A DNA stretch of 64,000 nucleotides from Whalleya microplaca. Lineage: Eukaryota > Ascomycota > Sordariomycetes > Xylariales > Xylariaceae. The DNA is taken from contig MU385713.1 in the NCBI GenBank assembly GCA_022497155.1, positions 124,001-188,000 of the forward strand. The letters are read 5' to 3'. This document shows positions 23,876 through 34,700 of this stretch, piece after piece. The notes under the pieces were generated by a model, which saw only the letters and a program-made list of their open reading frames with translations, did no database searches and was not told the origin of the DNA. The first letter of the stretch is position 1; every line of letters starts with the position of its first letter. The position numbers and the translations under genes were made by a program.

Positions 23876-24832
23876 ATGTCTCCCTTCGACCATACCACAA
23901 CCTGCCACGAGGTCGCAACGGCCTTCTCCGACAAGATCAAGGGCCGCACATTCCTCATCACAGGCACCACAGCCAACGGTCTCGGCGCCAATGCCGCCCT
24001 CACGCTCGCGCGCCACTCACCCGCGCACCTGATCCTTGTGAGCCGCACCCGAGCCAAAAGTGAGCCCGTGCTCCAAGAAATCGCCACCATCAACCCGAAC
24101 ATCGCCCTCACCTTCGTGACTTGCGAGCTCTCCGACTTCGACTCCGTCCGGGCCGCCGCTGCCCAAATCAACGCCGACGCGTCGATCCCGCACATCGACG
24201 TGGTCCTCAACAACGCCGGCGTCATGGCGATCCCGGAGTACACGCTTGACAAGCAAGGTTACGAGCTGACACTGTCGTCAAACCACCTGGGCCACTTCCT
24301 ACTAACCTCGCTCATCCTCCCCAAGATCCTCGCCTCGCCCGACCCCCGCGTCGTCAACGTGACGAGTCGGGGGCACACAGTCGGACCCTTCCGGTTCGCG
24401 GACTGGAACTTCAGCTCCGGGAAGGCGTACGACCGCTGGAGCGCGTATGGGCAGTCGAAGACCGCGAATATCCTGTTTAGCGTGGAGCTCGCTCGCCGCG
24501 GCCTGCGGTCGTACGCGGTGCACCCAGGGGGGATCTGGGAGACGCATCTGACGGATCATCTTCAGGAAGGGGATTTCGAGGAGATTGGGGAGATCTCGCG
24601 GCGTAATAACGGACGCGTAACGTTTGTGCTCGACGGTCGGAAGACGCGGGATCAGGGGACGGCGCCGCTGCTGGCAGCGATGCTGGATCCGGCATTTGAG
24701 GAGAGGCCTGGGTCGTTTATCAATGAGACTTGCCAGGTTGCAGAGGCGCTCGACTATGCGACGAGTGCGGAGAATGCGAAAAAGTTGTGGACGTTGAGCG
24801 AGGAGTTGGTTGGTCAGAAGTTTGACTTGTAA
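23876..24832 (+). CDS. Short-chain dehydrogenase/reductase (SDR)
   Basis: Single exon, 318 aa, ATG at 23876. A classical NAD(P)-dependent SDR of the retinol-dehydrogenase/WWOX-like group often found in fungal accessory metabolism. Rossmann motif TGTTANGLGAN (about residues 30-40), NNAG at about 112-115, catalytic YGQSK (about residues 191-195) with an upstream Ser in NVTSRGH, and a PGG motif (VHPGGIWETHL) after the active site. Cofactor preference may be NADP, because an Arg follows the second strand (LVSRTRAKS). The gene is strikingly GC-rich compared with the AT-rich DNA on both sides, and it is intronless. It sits between a Zn2Cys6 factor and a dead P450. Confidence 0.93.
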   Translation: MSPFDHTTTCHEVATAFSDKIKGRTFLITGTTANGLGANAALTLARHSPAHLILVSRTRAKSEPVLQEIATINPNIALTFVTCELSDFDSVRAAAAQINADASIPHIDVVLNNAGVMAIPEYTLDKQGYELTLSSNHLGHFLLTSLILPKILASPDPRVVNVTSRGHTVGPFRFADWNFSSGKAYDRWSAYGQSKTANILFSVELARRGLRSYAVHPGGIWETHLTDHLQEGDFEEIGEISRRNNGRVTFVLDGRKTRDQGTAPLLAAMLDPAFEERPGSFINETCQVAEALDYATSAENAKKLWTLSEELVGQKFDL

Positions 24833-25714
24833 GGGCCGGATGTTGCACTACCTATCTGTTTACTATGAGCAGACAGACAGTCGTAAGGTGATAGAGTAGA
24901 CAATTGAACACCAATACACAGAGACGGTTCTACAACATCTTGTCCGACCACGGTACTCCTTGTGTCTCCCTAGACTTATGTGCCGGTTCTCTGAAAGACC
25001 CGTTGCTATTTCTAGGATGTCCATGAGTTAACGAGGCTTTTAGTTATATTTTCGCCCTCTGTACCTTTAGGTCACCTAACTATTAGTCAAGGGTGAACAG
25101 CTTTCCTCTGTACTCCCTCTCGGGGTCACTATACTTGTGAATGAAGCGTTTTATTTCAACCCCAATGTTGGTATGTGTCTTTCATCAACAACCACGGGCA
25201 TATATATCTCAACTCCGGAAGGTCTTATCTCATATACCAGTGCTGTTTAGTCCTAGTGCTGACAGGTACGAGGCCAGATAAAACCGTACGCTAGGTATCA
25301 TGGTATGATCAGCAACGTCGCTAAAGACCCTTGCCATCCCAAAAAGTAGCCTTGTGGTAAGTTTCACTTGATGCATTTCAAATATGATCTTGACTCACAT
25401 GAAACGCTTATTCTGTAACTCGTTCAGTAGAGGTAAAGGAAATTTTTTATTGAAACATATATCATTATCGGTTTGGGGCATAAAGGAGGTATATATGCGA
25501 AAGCTTCAGCGAAAGCCGGATATCGGGTTCTTGTAGTCAATAAAGGGAATCATGTATAGTCTTAAACCAGTTTTCGAATGGACCCAAGTGAATGAATATC
25601 TTAATCCAAAGATAAAACTCACACTTTATAGCTCCAATTCTAAGCATTGCTATCAGGGATGCTATCCCCTGAAACGATTTTCATGGCTTTATCTGATCCT
25701 GAGAACGTTACGTG
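24833..25714. other. Convergent intergenic region
   Basis: No gene is supported between the SDR stop and the P450 pseudogene end. AT-rich, stops in all frames. Confidence 0.4.
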
Positions 25715-27389
25715 CTACTTCTTCTTTCTCTCCGGGTCTCTGGGCCTAAGCTCAACGTTTATATCATCATCGGGGACAGAAATTTTGGCTCAATCCACTT
25801 ACCCGCAACCGGTAACACATCGAATTTAAGTGCTAAAAGTGCTGCGAGAGCCATGATTTCGGTGCTGGCAAAATGACGACCGGGGCAAAGGACGTGACCG
25901 CTACCGAAGGCGCGGAACGCTACCCGGTTTGGCTTCCTCCGACCCGGCGTCGGTGCAAAGCGCATGTAGTTAAACTCCCTAGCATCTTGACCCCATGCAG
26001 ACACATCCGAGTGCTGCATTAGAGCAGGGATCATAGGCATGCTGCCCTTCTTAAGAACTCCGTCTACGTGCACGTCTTCAAGTAGTACGCGTGGTCCAGG
26101 GTTGACTGCGCGGTAGCGAAGGACCTCTTGGAAGGTACTCAAAAGTACGGGGCAGGTTTCCCGAATTCTGGCTAAGTCAACAGCGCTGACGACACCCTCT
26201 CCGTCGTCGTCTTCATGTACTAGCGCCGAGATTTCGCGGCGGACGTCGGCTAACACTTGATCGTCAGAGAAGATATGGTAAATGACCCATAGCGCGCAAG
26301 GTGTCGAGTTTTCTAAGACGGCAAATATGTTCTCAAGCTCCCCTCGCGAAATGTCGTCAAGAGTGAGGCCGAAGCCCATATGGTGATCGTAACGTTTGCG
26401 TACAAGTTCCGAGGCTATTTATAGCCGCCCTTGTGCATATAGTCGATCATCGCGGCGGCAACACGCTCACGTGCACGAAAGAGCTTGGGGAGAAATAGCG
26501 AAACAAACGGAAAGACACTAAGAGTCAAAAAGCCCGACTCGAACGCCCTACAACCCTTGTCAATAGGGCTGTCGAGGAAGCCCAGACTTGGCGAGACTGG
26601 GGGATTAGGGGCAATATTTGATGAGGCTAGGATTTCTGGACCCCAGAAAGGGAGTAGAGAAACAGTTGCACTTACCTCCAAGCTTCAGCAACGGCAGGAT
26701 CGCGATAGGGGTTTTGCGGCCCCCAGACTGCTTCCGTTGTTGATATGACCATAATCTGGCGTGACCACTGCCACAAGCCGACTTTGACTCTTGTCCTCTT
26801 AACTCGTCCGTTTCGGCAGAATAGATTTCAACCGACTTCCTATTTATCGCATCGAGGTCTTTTCCTGGTCCTATCACAGGCGTAACATATTTCGGCCAAC
26901 TTACACTGAACCCGTGCTCGCTAGTTAGATCTCGATGTAATATCTTGACGCCCTTCTTGCTCATCCCTACAAGCTTTCCTGCATCGGCTGCAAAAGCAGC
27001 GAAGCTGACAGTCCGCCATTGCTTTTGTAGCACTGGAATGAGCTCGGTGGCATTGACAACGTACATTCGTGAAAAGGGGGAACGAAGGGTATATATTGGA
27101 AGACGGTACATTTCTCTTGTTACAGGATCCTGATTAGTCTTCCAAAAGATGGAGACGCAAGCGTCAATATGGGCTCTAGGGGGGAGCTTGGGAAAGATAG
27201 ACATACTTTAGTCAAAGGTAGAAGCGTGACTTTCCCTAGTCATACCAATCAATGGGCCAAAGAATGGAACGCCGGTCACGATAGCGGGTGGCTCTCTCGC
27301 ATCCTGAGTCAACTGGAGGAGCACGCGAAGAAAAAGGTAGGTAGCGACTAGAACACCCCGAAGGCGACGGCTACGGTGGTGGGTGCCAT
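25715..27389 (-). pseudogene. Cytochrome P450 pseudogene (at least four frameshifts)
   Basis: From the ATG at 27389 the minus strand encodes, in pieces of different frame, a near-complete P450: a membrane anchor (VATYLFLRVLLQL), a proline-rich hinge (GVPFFGPLIG), I-helix region NSTPCALWVIYHIF, the ExxR motif in FQEVLRYR, the haem ligand loop FGSGHVLCPGRH and a C terminus ending DPERKKK at 25715. The I helix lacks the usual AG-x-D/E-T-T, as in CYP7/CYP8-like enzymes. Frame breaks lie near 27350, 26788, 26418 and 25786; each behaves as the loss of one base. One intron looks intact (26548-26675). The region about 27180-27270 cannot be joined cleanly either. No full-length product is possible as assembled. 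Intact neighbours argue against general sequencing error. Confidence 0.85.
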
Positions 27390-27728
27390 GGTTGCTCGAG
27401 AATGTTTGCTGTGCCAGTCCGAGCAATATCGTAATTGCTGCCAGTTGATTTGACTTGTCGAATAATGTTGTTGGTTGCACTGACCCTGCTTGCCCAGCTC
27501 TGCCAGCCAACTTGCATGACCGGTCAACACTAATGCACCTTGTCGGTGCCTTTAAATTGCCTGTCTACCTTAGGATCTGTAGATCTACACACCTATAGGT
27601 ACATAGGTAGCCTATGGATATTGGTTTCCAAGTTGATATATAGCATGTACTTTATGTTGGAAGGCTTGGCATCTTTATATGAACTACTTAGGTATCCTTA
27701 CTATATCCTTATAGTGACGTTACAGACA
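27390..27728. other. Intergenic, no gene seen
   Basis: Contains a run of ACCTATAGGTACATAGGTAG-type motifs at about 27590-27612, similar to the palindromic TACCTAGGTA family seen elsewhere in the window. Confidence 0.4.
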
Positions 27729-29215
27729 TCAGCTTGACACTGTCAAACCCTCTACCTTTTCACATAGTTCCTTAAGAGCTAGATCGCGGTCTTGAATCAC
27801 CCTTTCTGCTTCCACTTCCCTTCCCGCCTTTTTGAGAGCCTGACCGTAAATAATCAAGGAATTGACAGTCCAATCCGACCACTGTCCAAAGTGTTTAATA
27901 CTCTCCACCACAGCCCTCAGAGCAGACTCAATAGCTTCTTCCTGGCAGCCCTCGGCTTCATAAATTTTAGAAAGTAGAATGCTAACCGCTACTAGGATCT
28001 TGTCATCACGGATACCGGAATTGTGCGGTGCCATGATGTCCGTCGCAGTCTCACGTGCCATGCGGTACTTCCCCATATTCATGTACGAGTTAGAAATGTG
28101 CAACTGCAGATTGAAGTAGAACCTGTTCCGGTGCCTATTTTGTACTTTAGCTACTAGCGCCATCCGATTGCCCAGGTCGGCTACCCTCTCAGGGCTAGCC
28201 AACCCGAAGGTCAGCATTCGCATCATCGTATCCGACAACATGTCCTGCACAATAGGGTAGGCTTCCCCCAGTTCCTCGTGGATCATATTGATGTACGCGA
28301 GAAGAATGTTACTCGCATGGGAGATTATGCCCTCCGGCTGTAGGCGGTATAGCAAGCCGAGCAGGAGGCGAAGAGGGTGCGACCTAGCCCACGGAAGACT
28401 TTCTGATATGCCGTAAAAGGTGCACAGTAGGAACTTGGCAATTCCAGGGCGCTTTTTAGCAAAGTAGAGTACATTCGTGTAAGTGAACATGAAAATAAGT
28501 GGATCCTGTCGTGTAAACTGTTTAGGACACTGATTGACATATTGAGCTATGAGGCGTTGGGCTTCGTCCTCTTTACCCTCTTCGAGAACCCAGGCCGCCG
28601 ACATCAATGGACTGCACCAAGCTGGCACTGTGTCCTCGTTCTTGAATCCAGTGACTGGGTCGGAGGGCCACAAGTGGCCCTCGGAAGATCCTTTTACGTA
28701 GCCTTTAAGCAGATGGATATACTGTTCCGGTACTCGCAAATCGTCCGGTGCAGCTAGCAAACGTGATAATGAGACATCACTATTGGATGTTGTAGCTGTG
28801 GACGGTTTGAGAACATTATCTAAAACCTGCTTTCGCTTCTCGGCAGGCAGCCTGGAGAGGTACGACATGACCTTCTTGTCATTGACTAACTGTCCGTGGA
28901 CCGCGAGACCAGATCCACCGGCCTTGACTTGCTCCAATAAGTCGGCCGTAGCGCGGTCACGATTCATGTTCTTCTTAACCCCCCATTGGGCAAGACGCAA
29001 TTTATACATGCTTTGGCTGTTGGTAGCACGAGCATTTAGAATACTTCATCTTCCAGTAAGGGCCGAGGTTGCACATACCTTGCCCGGAACTGGTGTTCCA
29101 GTTCCATATGCCTTATTAGTCTTGGTAGCGACATGTTACGGTCAATGTACAAGTGAATGATTGTGTCGCGATATGTGTCCCAGCCACTAGGTGCCGCTGT
29201 AATGAGACGCTCCAT
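27729..29215 (-). CDS. Clr5-domain protein with helical-repeat C terminus
   Basis: Exons are 29079-29215 and 27729-29010, with a 67-bp intron (gtatgt...aaag), giving 472 aa. The ATG at 29215 is used; a TTG lies three codons upstream. Residues 9-67 form a Clr5 domain: W-DTYRDTIIHLYIDRNMSLP, then the intron, then MYKLRLAQWGVKKN. The domain is named after S. pombe Clr5, involved in heterochromatin-linked silencing, and is abundant in Pezizomycotina with mostly unknown targets. The rest is alpha-helical with TPR-like pairs (for example NRFYFNLQLHISNSYMNMGK and an ILLSKIYEAEG-type helix). Intact frame and clean splice sites suggest a functional gene. Confidence 0.88.
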
Positions 29216-29510
29216 TGTAGTCAAGATCGCAATAACCTAACTTAGGTATGTCGTCGTAGTACAGTTCAATCTACAGGACGCACAAAAGTCTCCCAAGGAT
29301 ACCTCAGAAACCGTCCGAAGAGAATAAGATTCCAGAGTTTCAGTAGCTAAGATAAGGGGGTCTAGCGGCGAAATCACACCCAAGGCTGCATTGTTGCGTT
29401 TTTGGAACGGCATGGCTGCATTTCCGACCCGAGTAGACTCGCGAGGACCAGTAATAGCATCTATATTATGACCAGTACGAATAGGGTAGGTCAGACAGCC
29501 ACATGTCAAA

Positions 29511-29637
29511 ACGCCACTGTCTGCACAAAAGTCTTTTGCATATATGATACATCACATTATCTAGGGTACCATGATAAGACGGCTAGTTGCAAGGTTGGAC
29601 GCCGCCGTCTGTACAAAAGACTTTTACGTATATAACC
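29511..29637 (+). repeat. Two related direct segments about 90 bp apart
   Basis: Segments gtctgcacaaaagtcttttg... and gtctgtacaaaagactttta... begin at about 29517 and 29607 and share about 35 bp. Each core (aaaagtctttt or aaaagactttt) is close to palindromic. They directly precede dispersed-repeat copy 2 and may belong to the same element. Confidence 0.6.
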
Positions 29638-29649
29638 TTAGCTACATTT

Positions 29650-29779
29650 GTTGAATTACTGTCGAGGACTAATACAGTGAAAGGCATATAGTATCATTGT
29701 GTATATATAACAGGCCATCTGCCACTCTAGAATAGCTGAACCTCATGTCGATCAAGTCTCATAAACCCTATATTTCAAC
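29650..29779. repeat. Dispersed repeat, copy 2
   Basis: Reverse-complement match to 288-418 (roughly 78% identical by eye), including the block around ggccatctgccactctagaa. Differences are a mixture of transitions and small changes, so the copies are old. Confidence 0.7.
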
Positions 29780-31490
29780 AACACTGTCGCGGCAGTGCGG
29801 GGAGTTAAGGACCAAACGGTACCATATACTCTCCTATTGACGTTAAACTCCATGAGAAAACATGTCCTCGAGAACTGTCAGTATGCTTTAACATTGTTGC
29901 CAAATTGTGAGGACGACATTGACTTCGCCTTTTCCAGTTCTCAGCCATGGGGCTTGGCAGGATCATACAATGCTAGGATGAAGTTTTTCAGTACCACCTT
30001 AGCAGCAATAATAACTGCATTTTGAAGCTTGCGTAAGCTTGAATACTTACATGTAACCATATCAAGCTCAGCTGTCCAGGGCTTACACCTCCCAGGGGGG
30101 GCTTTTTGAGCCCTATACTCTTTTAGGCCTGACTTTTACAAGGGGGTTTAAAAGTCGGTCTAAGGGTACGTATGTGTATAATTAGTATATGTTACGTAAG
30201 CTTAACCCAGGGCCTAGTATAGGAGTATATGTTGATTATACTAGAAATATACCGATTAAATACATGAACATATGTTTATCAATCGGCATTTCAAACTTGC
30301 ACAGGGCTTCATAATGACAACCCCGGTACCTGGAATCTGAGCTGTCGACCCTTGACATAATTTTATCTAGTTCAGTAGCCCTTGTAGTGAATTTTTGCGT
30401 TTGCTGAAATATCTTGAGGAGATATTATAGAAATGTACTTCTCTCAGAGTTATACCTTGAAATACTCTATCTGGCTTTGTTAATATTGAAGTATTGCCTT
30501 GCAGCAGGCGTTTCTAGCTGTGTTTTCCAACCGCAGAGTTCTACACTATTTCAGAGGGTAACTTATATATGGAGTGTCATTCCATGCAGATTACTCACTT
30601 TGTATCTAAGTGAAGGTAAGCGATGAATGAGGATTGTTTTTCATAAATGGTTATAAATTGAACTGTGTCTTGGTGGGTTTCCACCATGTAGATGGTAGTA
30701 TACCTGATCCTTAATTAAACCAGTGTTCACAAAACCTCCCCCCTACCGCACCTTGTTTCTTCTCCAGGTAATCCACGCTACTTTTGCAAGATGGCCAAAG
30801 TGAGCCTTGCCCTCGTCAGGGATAGGTTTTACCCGTGTGGTTCACGAGACAACGATCAATATGAGTCTAGTTACTTAGACATATATTCCTGTGAAACATT
30901 GCTTACTCATCGCCTGTCAGGGGCTTAACCTCTACAACATTTTCGAGGCAATCTGAATACCCCTCACCAGACATCCACCGCACCTACGTCGCGTTAGGTG
31001 AAGATGATCAATCTCCACGGCAGAATATCCAGGGAGATCCATACGAATAAGCTGTTATCAAATAGAGTCAACATAGTTTCGGCAGCTTGCTACGGTACTT
31101 TACTGACATAGCCTGAGTTCAGACTAGTCTCTACCGACGTACCACAGCCTCGCTAAGCACATTCGCAGCAACGCTGGCGGAGATCTAATGTGCATGTCCC
31201 TTGACGAGAACAGCCACTACCTCTACCGCGATTCTTGGGGCTTAGCATGGAATATCCTAGAGTCTACCAAGGAACATGCTGGAGTTTGCGATAATAGCGA
31301 CAAAACTGTGGTGAAGCTGTGGCTGGAAAAGCTGATGCGTACTACGCCGAGAAGAAGGATGAAACGAGCAGATGGGATTTGAAAGGCAACAACGACTCAC
31401 CAGGCCAAGCTTCTAAGTATAATGCATCCGGCGTCATAGTCCTAACATGAATTGCTAGATCACACTTTACACTTTGTCCTGTTCAAGAAC

Positions 31491-32279
31491 TCAGACATGC
31501 AGGGCAATACCCGGCGAAACCAGAGCGGTCTCAAAATGGACAGGTTTAAAACCAGGACTTTTCGTATTTATATCAGCAGCGTCTGGAAAGCTCGTACCGT
31601 CTCTTCTCGATTCGTCTCGGAGTCGCTCGCCCTCTTTCAACATCTGGTACATGAACTGGTGGAATGGCCGAGAAGCCTCTCGTTTGCGCACCCTCGCGGC
31701 CCGTCGCTCTTTAATCCGCCGCACCTCTTCGTCAGTCTTCTCTGGGCTTGATTCCCGCTGGGCTTCTTTCTTAGGAAAGGCGATAAGTGGAGGGGAGTCT
31801 TCCCCCTCCTCCGACTCGGAACTTGATTCAGACTCGACCTCGAGCAGCTGTTCGTGTTTCCAGCGCACCATGTGCGCTTCCGACTCCCACTTATCGTTCC
31901 AGATATCCTGCTCGACCCAGCACTTCTTGACATTTTCCTCCGCGAGAACATTAAAGCTTTTAGTGATAAATACATGACACGTTCAATCTTCAAGGCCATC
32001 GATGATGCAATCTCTTTCTTCGCTCGTTTGGGTATCAGATTAGTAGTAGGGAAACGATGCACGATGATCATTGATGAGTCGCCAATTTTTCTCCTCAAGG
32101 CGGCGTTGTTCCTCGTTGCGAGGTTTCAGAATCGGGAATCGAATGGTGGTATCTGACCAGTGAGATCTGTATGGGGGTGGTGCCATGCCAAATAAGCTTC
32201 CCAAGTTGCTGCGGGTCATCGAGCAGAGATACCGGGGCTCTATCGGCGTCAGGCCACCCACCCCTTTGAGTTGGGTCAT
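31491..32279 (-). CDS. Uncharacterised protein (229 aa)
   Basis: I do not recognise a named family. Exons are 32056-32279 and 31491-31956 with a 99-bp intron; the donor is a non-optimal gtttcc, the acceptor ctaaaag. Joining gives RNEEQRRLEEKNWRLINDHR followed by S-FNVLAEENVKKCWVEQ and IWNDKWESEAHMVRWKHEQ, a plausible continuous Trp/Lys/Glu-rich sequence. Next comes an acidic Ser/Glu stretch (about residues 130-145) and a basic RRIKERRAARVRKREASRP segment that could act as a nuclear signal. The ATG choice (32279 rather than 32283, which is in another frame) follows the frame of the conserved-looking part. Alternative splicing cannot be excluded. Confidence 0.6.
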
Positions 32280-32961
32280 CCATAACGGAGCCGATTGCTT
32301 ATAATGGTAGAATGAGGATGCGCTTGAAAAAGGGGAGGGATGAATTAGTGTATTCACGACTTCAGGAAAGCGGCATCATTTATATGGCACGCCAAACTTT
32401 GGCAGTAACTGCTGATGTGAATTTGGCGATCTGATACTGATGAATTGTGTGTAGGTGGTGGAGTGGAAGCTCGGGCTTTATGTACCCCAGATGATACACA
32501 TTTATGTAGGTCCGTATCTACCCAGAATTGAAGAAGCTACATTGTTTGCGGGGAAGTTATAATAAATCTAAACAGGAGCTGACTTTATCAGTAGTGAGTC
32601 ATTCGCTGTGATCACCTTTTCGTGCCTTCCACATCACCAGCTGGTACCTAGGCACCTGAGTAGCTTACCTGAATAGTTGTGTATATGTGCTGGTATCAGA
32701 CCTAGGCGGAGAGACAGAGATAGATGGAGAGAGGGGGAAAGGACACACATGGTATATCAGTATCCAGCCACTAAGCATCCACCCAGAAGTTGCCTAGCAA
32801 GTGACTCCTAAGGCACACACCACAGCTATTTGGCAGCTTGATTACTTACCACAACCGACCCACGAGCTCACCCTATTAGCAGCGCTAGATACGGTGCAAG
32901 CGTCACATTCTGCCAGTACATTCTGCCAGTCTGTTATGCCTAGTCAAGGAAAGATACTGCC
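32280..32961. other. Divergent intergenic region
   Basis: It separates the 229-aa gene from the kinase gene, so it should hold both promoters. A TACCTAGGCACCTGAG motif lies at about 32644 and a CCTAGGCGG motif at about 32702. No ORF is supported. Confidence 0.4.
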
Positions 32962-34068
32962 ATGTCTTATGCCAACCAGGACACCGTCTTGCTGTCGCGG
33001 ATGACGACTAGAATCAACACCGCTGAGACCCGATTGCCGAAGATCAGGTACGCGAAAGGAACAATGTTAGGATACGGTCGATACGCAGACGTATTCGAAG
33101 CAACCGACGTAGACTCAGGCAATCTCATGGCTGTCAAGATATTGAGACGACCCCCAGGAACTTCAGAACAAGAATGGAAAATGTTATTACGAGGGACTCG
33201 ATGGCGTGAAGTGAAAATTCACTCCCAGATCAGCCATGTGAGCGAAATCATTTCACAAAGCTGTATATATATGGACTAACATAAGTGCTAGCCACATATT
33301 GTGAACTTCATCGCATCACAGGGCTGGGACACAGGCGAAGTGGAAACATTCATAGGTTTAAAAGAAGGATCCTTACAGTCGTTAGTCTCGGGAGGATGCT
33401 CGATTGACAACCTTGGCCCTACCGTCTTGTACCACATGCTCCAGGCGATCGATTTTCTTGCAATGCAGGGCATTATTCATCGAGACATAAAGCCGGAAAA
33501 CATTCTTTACGAATCACGGGCAGGCCAATATCATTTCCAGCTCGGAGATTTCGGCTTCAGTGACTACGAGGTTGCTGCGAAGTCTCCTTGTGGTACCTGG
33601 CTTTATATGGCCCCAGAGGTGTTTAATCGCGGAAAACAGACGCATAGAATAGATGTTTGGGCACTCTACGTTACGATATTGTGGACATTGGATGTGGGAG
33701 GGTTCCGTAAGTTCAGGAAACGGATCCGGAACCATAACGAAGCAGTGAATACTGTTTTAACATTAGCCGCAAACGAGAGGCAGATCTCGGACATTCAGGA
33801 AATGGCAAAGCTCAATCCCGAGGCGCGTGCTACCGCCGCACAAATGCTCATTAAGCTCTACGGGGGACACGGACTCACCTGGTTCGCTCCCTTACGGTGC
33901 GCAACTAGCCAGCAAAGTTCCGATCACGGCTATCCCCGGGTGGAAACCCTTAGTGGAGCTGGGCATAGGATGTTCCCGAAAGCAGACAATTCCAGTCATG
34001 GCCGGCAGCCCAGGAGGCATCAAGCGGCTCAGTCTCAAGCGCAGACAAAACCCCCTTGGCTGCCATAG
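32962..34068 (+). CDS. Serine/threonine protein kinase
   Basis: Exons are 32962-33237 and 33292-34068, with a 54-bp intron (gtgagc...gctag), giving 350 aa. The kinase core is complete: Gly loop GYGRYADV (37-44), Lys59 in MAVKIL, catalytic loop HRDIKPEN (155-162), DFG (178-180), and APE in YMAPEVFNRG. The activation loop is short. After the kinase lobe the last about 70 residues are low-complexity (Ser/Gln/His/Arg-rich, ending KPPWLP). I cannot assign a subfamily; lone kinases of this kind are numerous in fungal accessory regions. The frame is intact although the neighbourhood is repeat-rich. Confidence 0.88.
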
Positions 34069-34511
34069 GTAGCGGACTGCGTGATGATACGCTTGTGGCT
34101 AGCTTGGCCAGGGCTGAAGCTTAGCATGCAGCCCATTGCGGTATTCTTCAGGTAACTTCTTGAATCCGAAGCCGTAGACACTTGACTTACATCTTATGAA
34201 TCCCCTTTTGTCTCTAATGCCCCTTCGCTAGATACTAGAAAAGATCGGTGTCTCGTCGATAATGTGATCCCATATACCACATCAAAGTTCATTGTCAGCG
34301 TCTTCATGTATGTGTCTTAGATGATCTACTATTGAACCAGCACTTGAATCATCGTTATGATATACCTTATTCTCGGGTGCGAAATGGCTATTTCATCGTG
34401 AGAGGAATGGAAGAAAAATAAAGAGCGCAAAAACGACACAATGGCGAAGTTTGAAGCTCTGCAGGAATCAGGTTTCCGTCCCATTATGGGAAATACAAAG
34501 GGGTTGATCCA
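34069..34511. other. Intergenic, degenerate retroelement DNA in part
   Basis: No gene is supported. The last part (from about 34473) is in frame with the chromodomain relic that follows. Confidence 0.4.
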
Positions 34512-34700
34512 TGGAACCGTAGAAAGCCGAGACCCGGCCAGATTTTCGTTGACGGAGACGACGACGAATGGAAATCATATGAAATTGAGCGTCTACTTAA
34601 ACGCCTCGTATCCAAAATCGGCGACTAACACTTGTTGGAATACCTCGTACGCTGGAAGGGATACGAGGCGATGCACAACGAATGGTGTCCTTCACTGTAA
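34512..34700 (+). pseudogene. Chromodomain relic of a Ty3/gypsy-type (chromovirus) integrase
   Basis: Frame starting at 34512 reads PRPGQIFVDGDDDEW, then YEIERLLKRL, an in-frame TAA at 34626-34628, then HLLEYLVRWKGYEAMHNEW, ending in stops from 34698. A linker of the type RPG-x-I-x-VDG followed by a chromodomain with YLVRWKGY is the C-terminal hallmark of chromoviral integrases. Only this end survives and it is interrupted, so it is non-functional. It sits at the edge of a very AT-rich tract (34780-35560). An overlapping open frame (34441-34767) in another register is a by-product. Confidence 0.75.

Larger units (their letters stand above)
29216..31490. other. Gene-poor AT-rich region with repeat traces
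   Basis: No gene is supported. It contains two related short segments (29511-29547 and 29601-29637), dispersed-repeat copy 2 (29650-29779), and from about 30060 to 30260 G-runs beside TA-rich DNA. Abundant TpA and the absence of long frames resemble RIP-degraded repeats, but no coding relic can be named. Confidence 0.45.
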
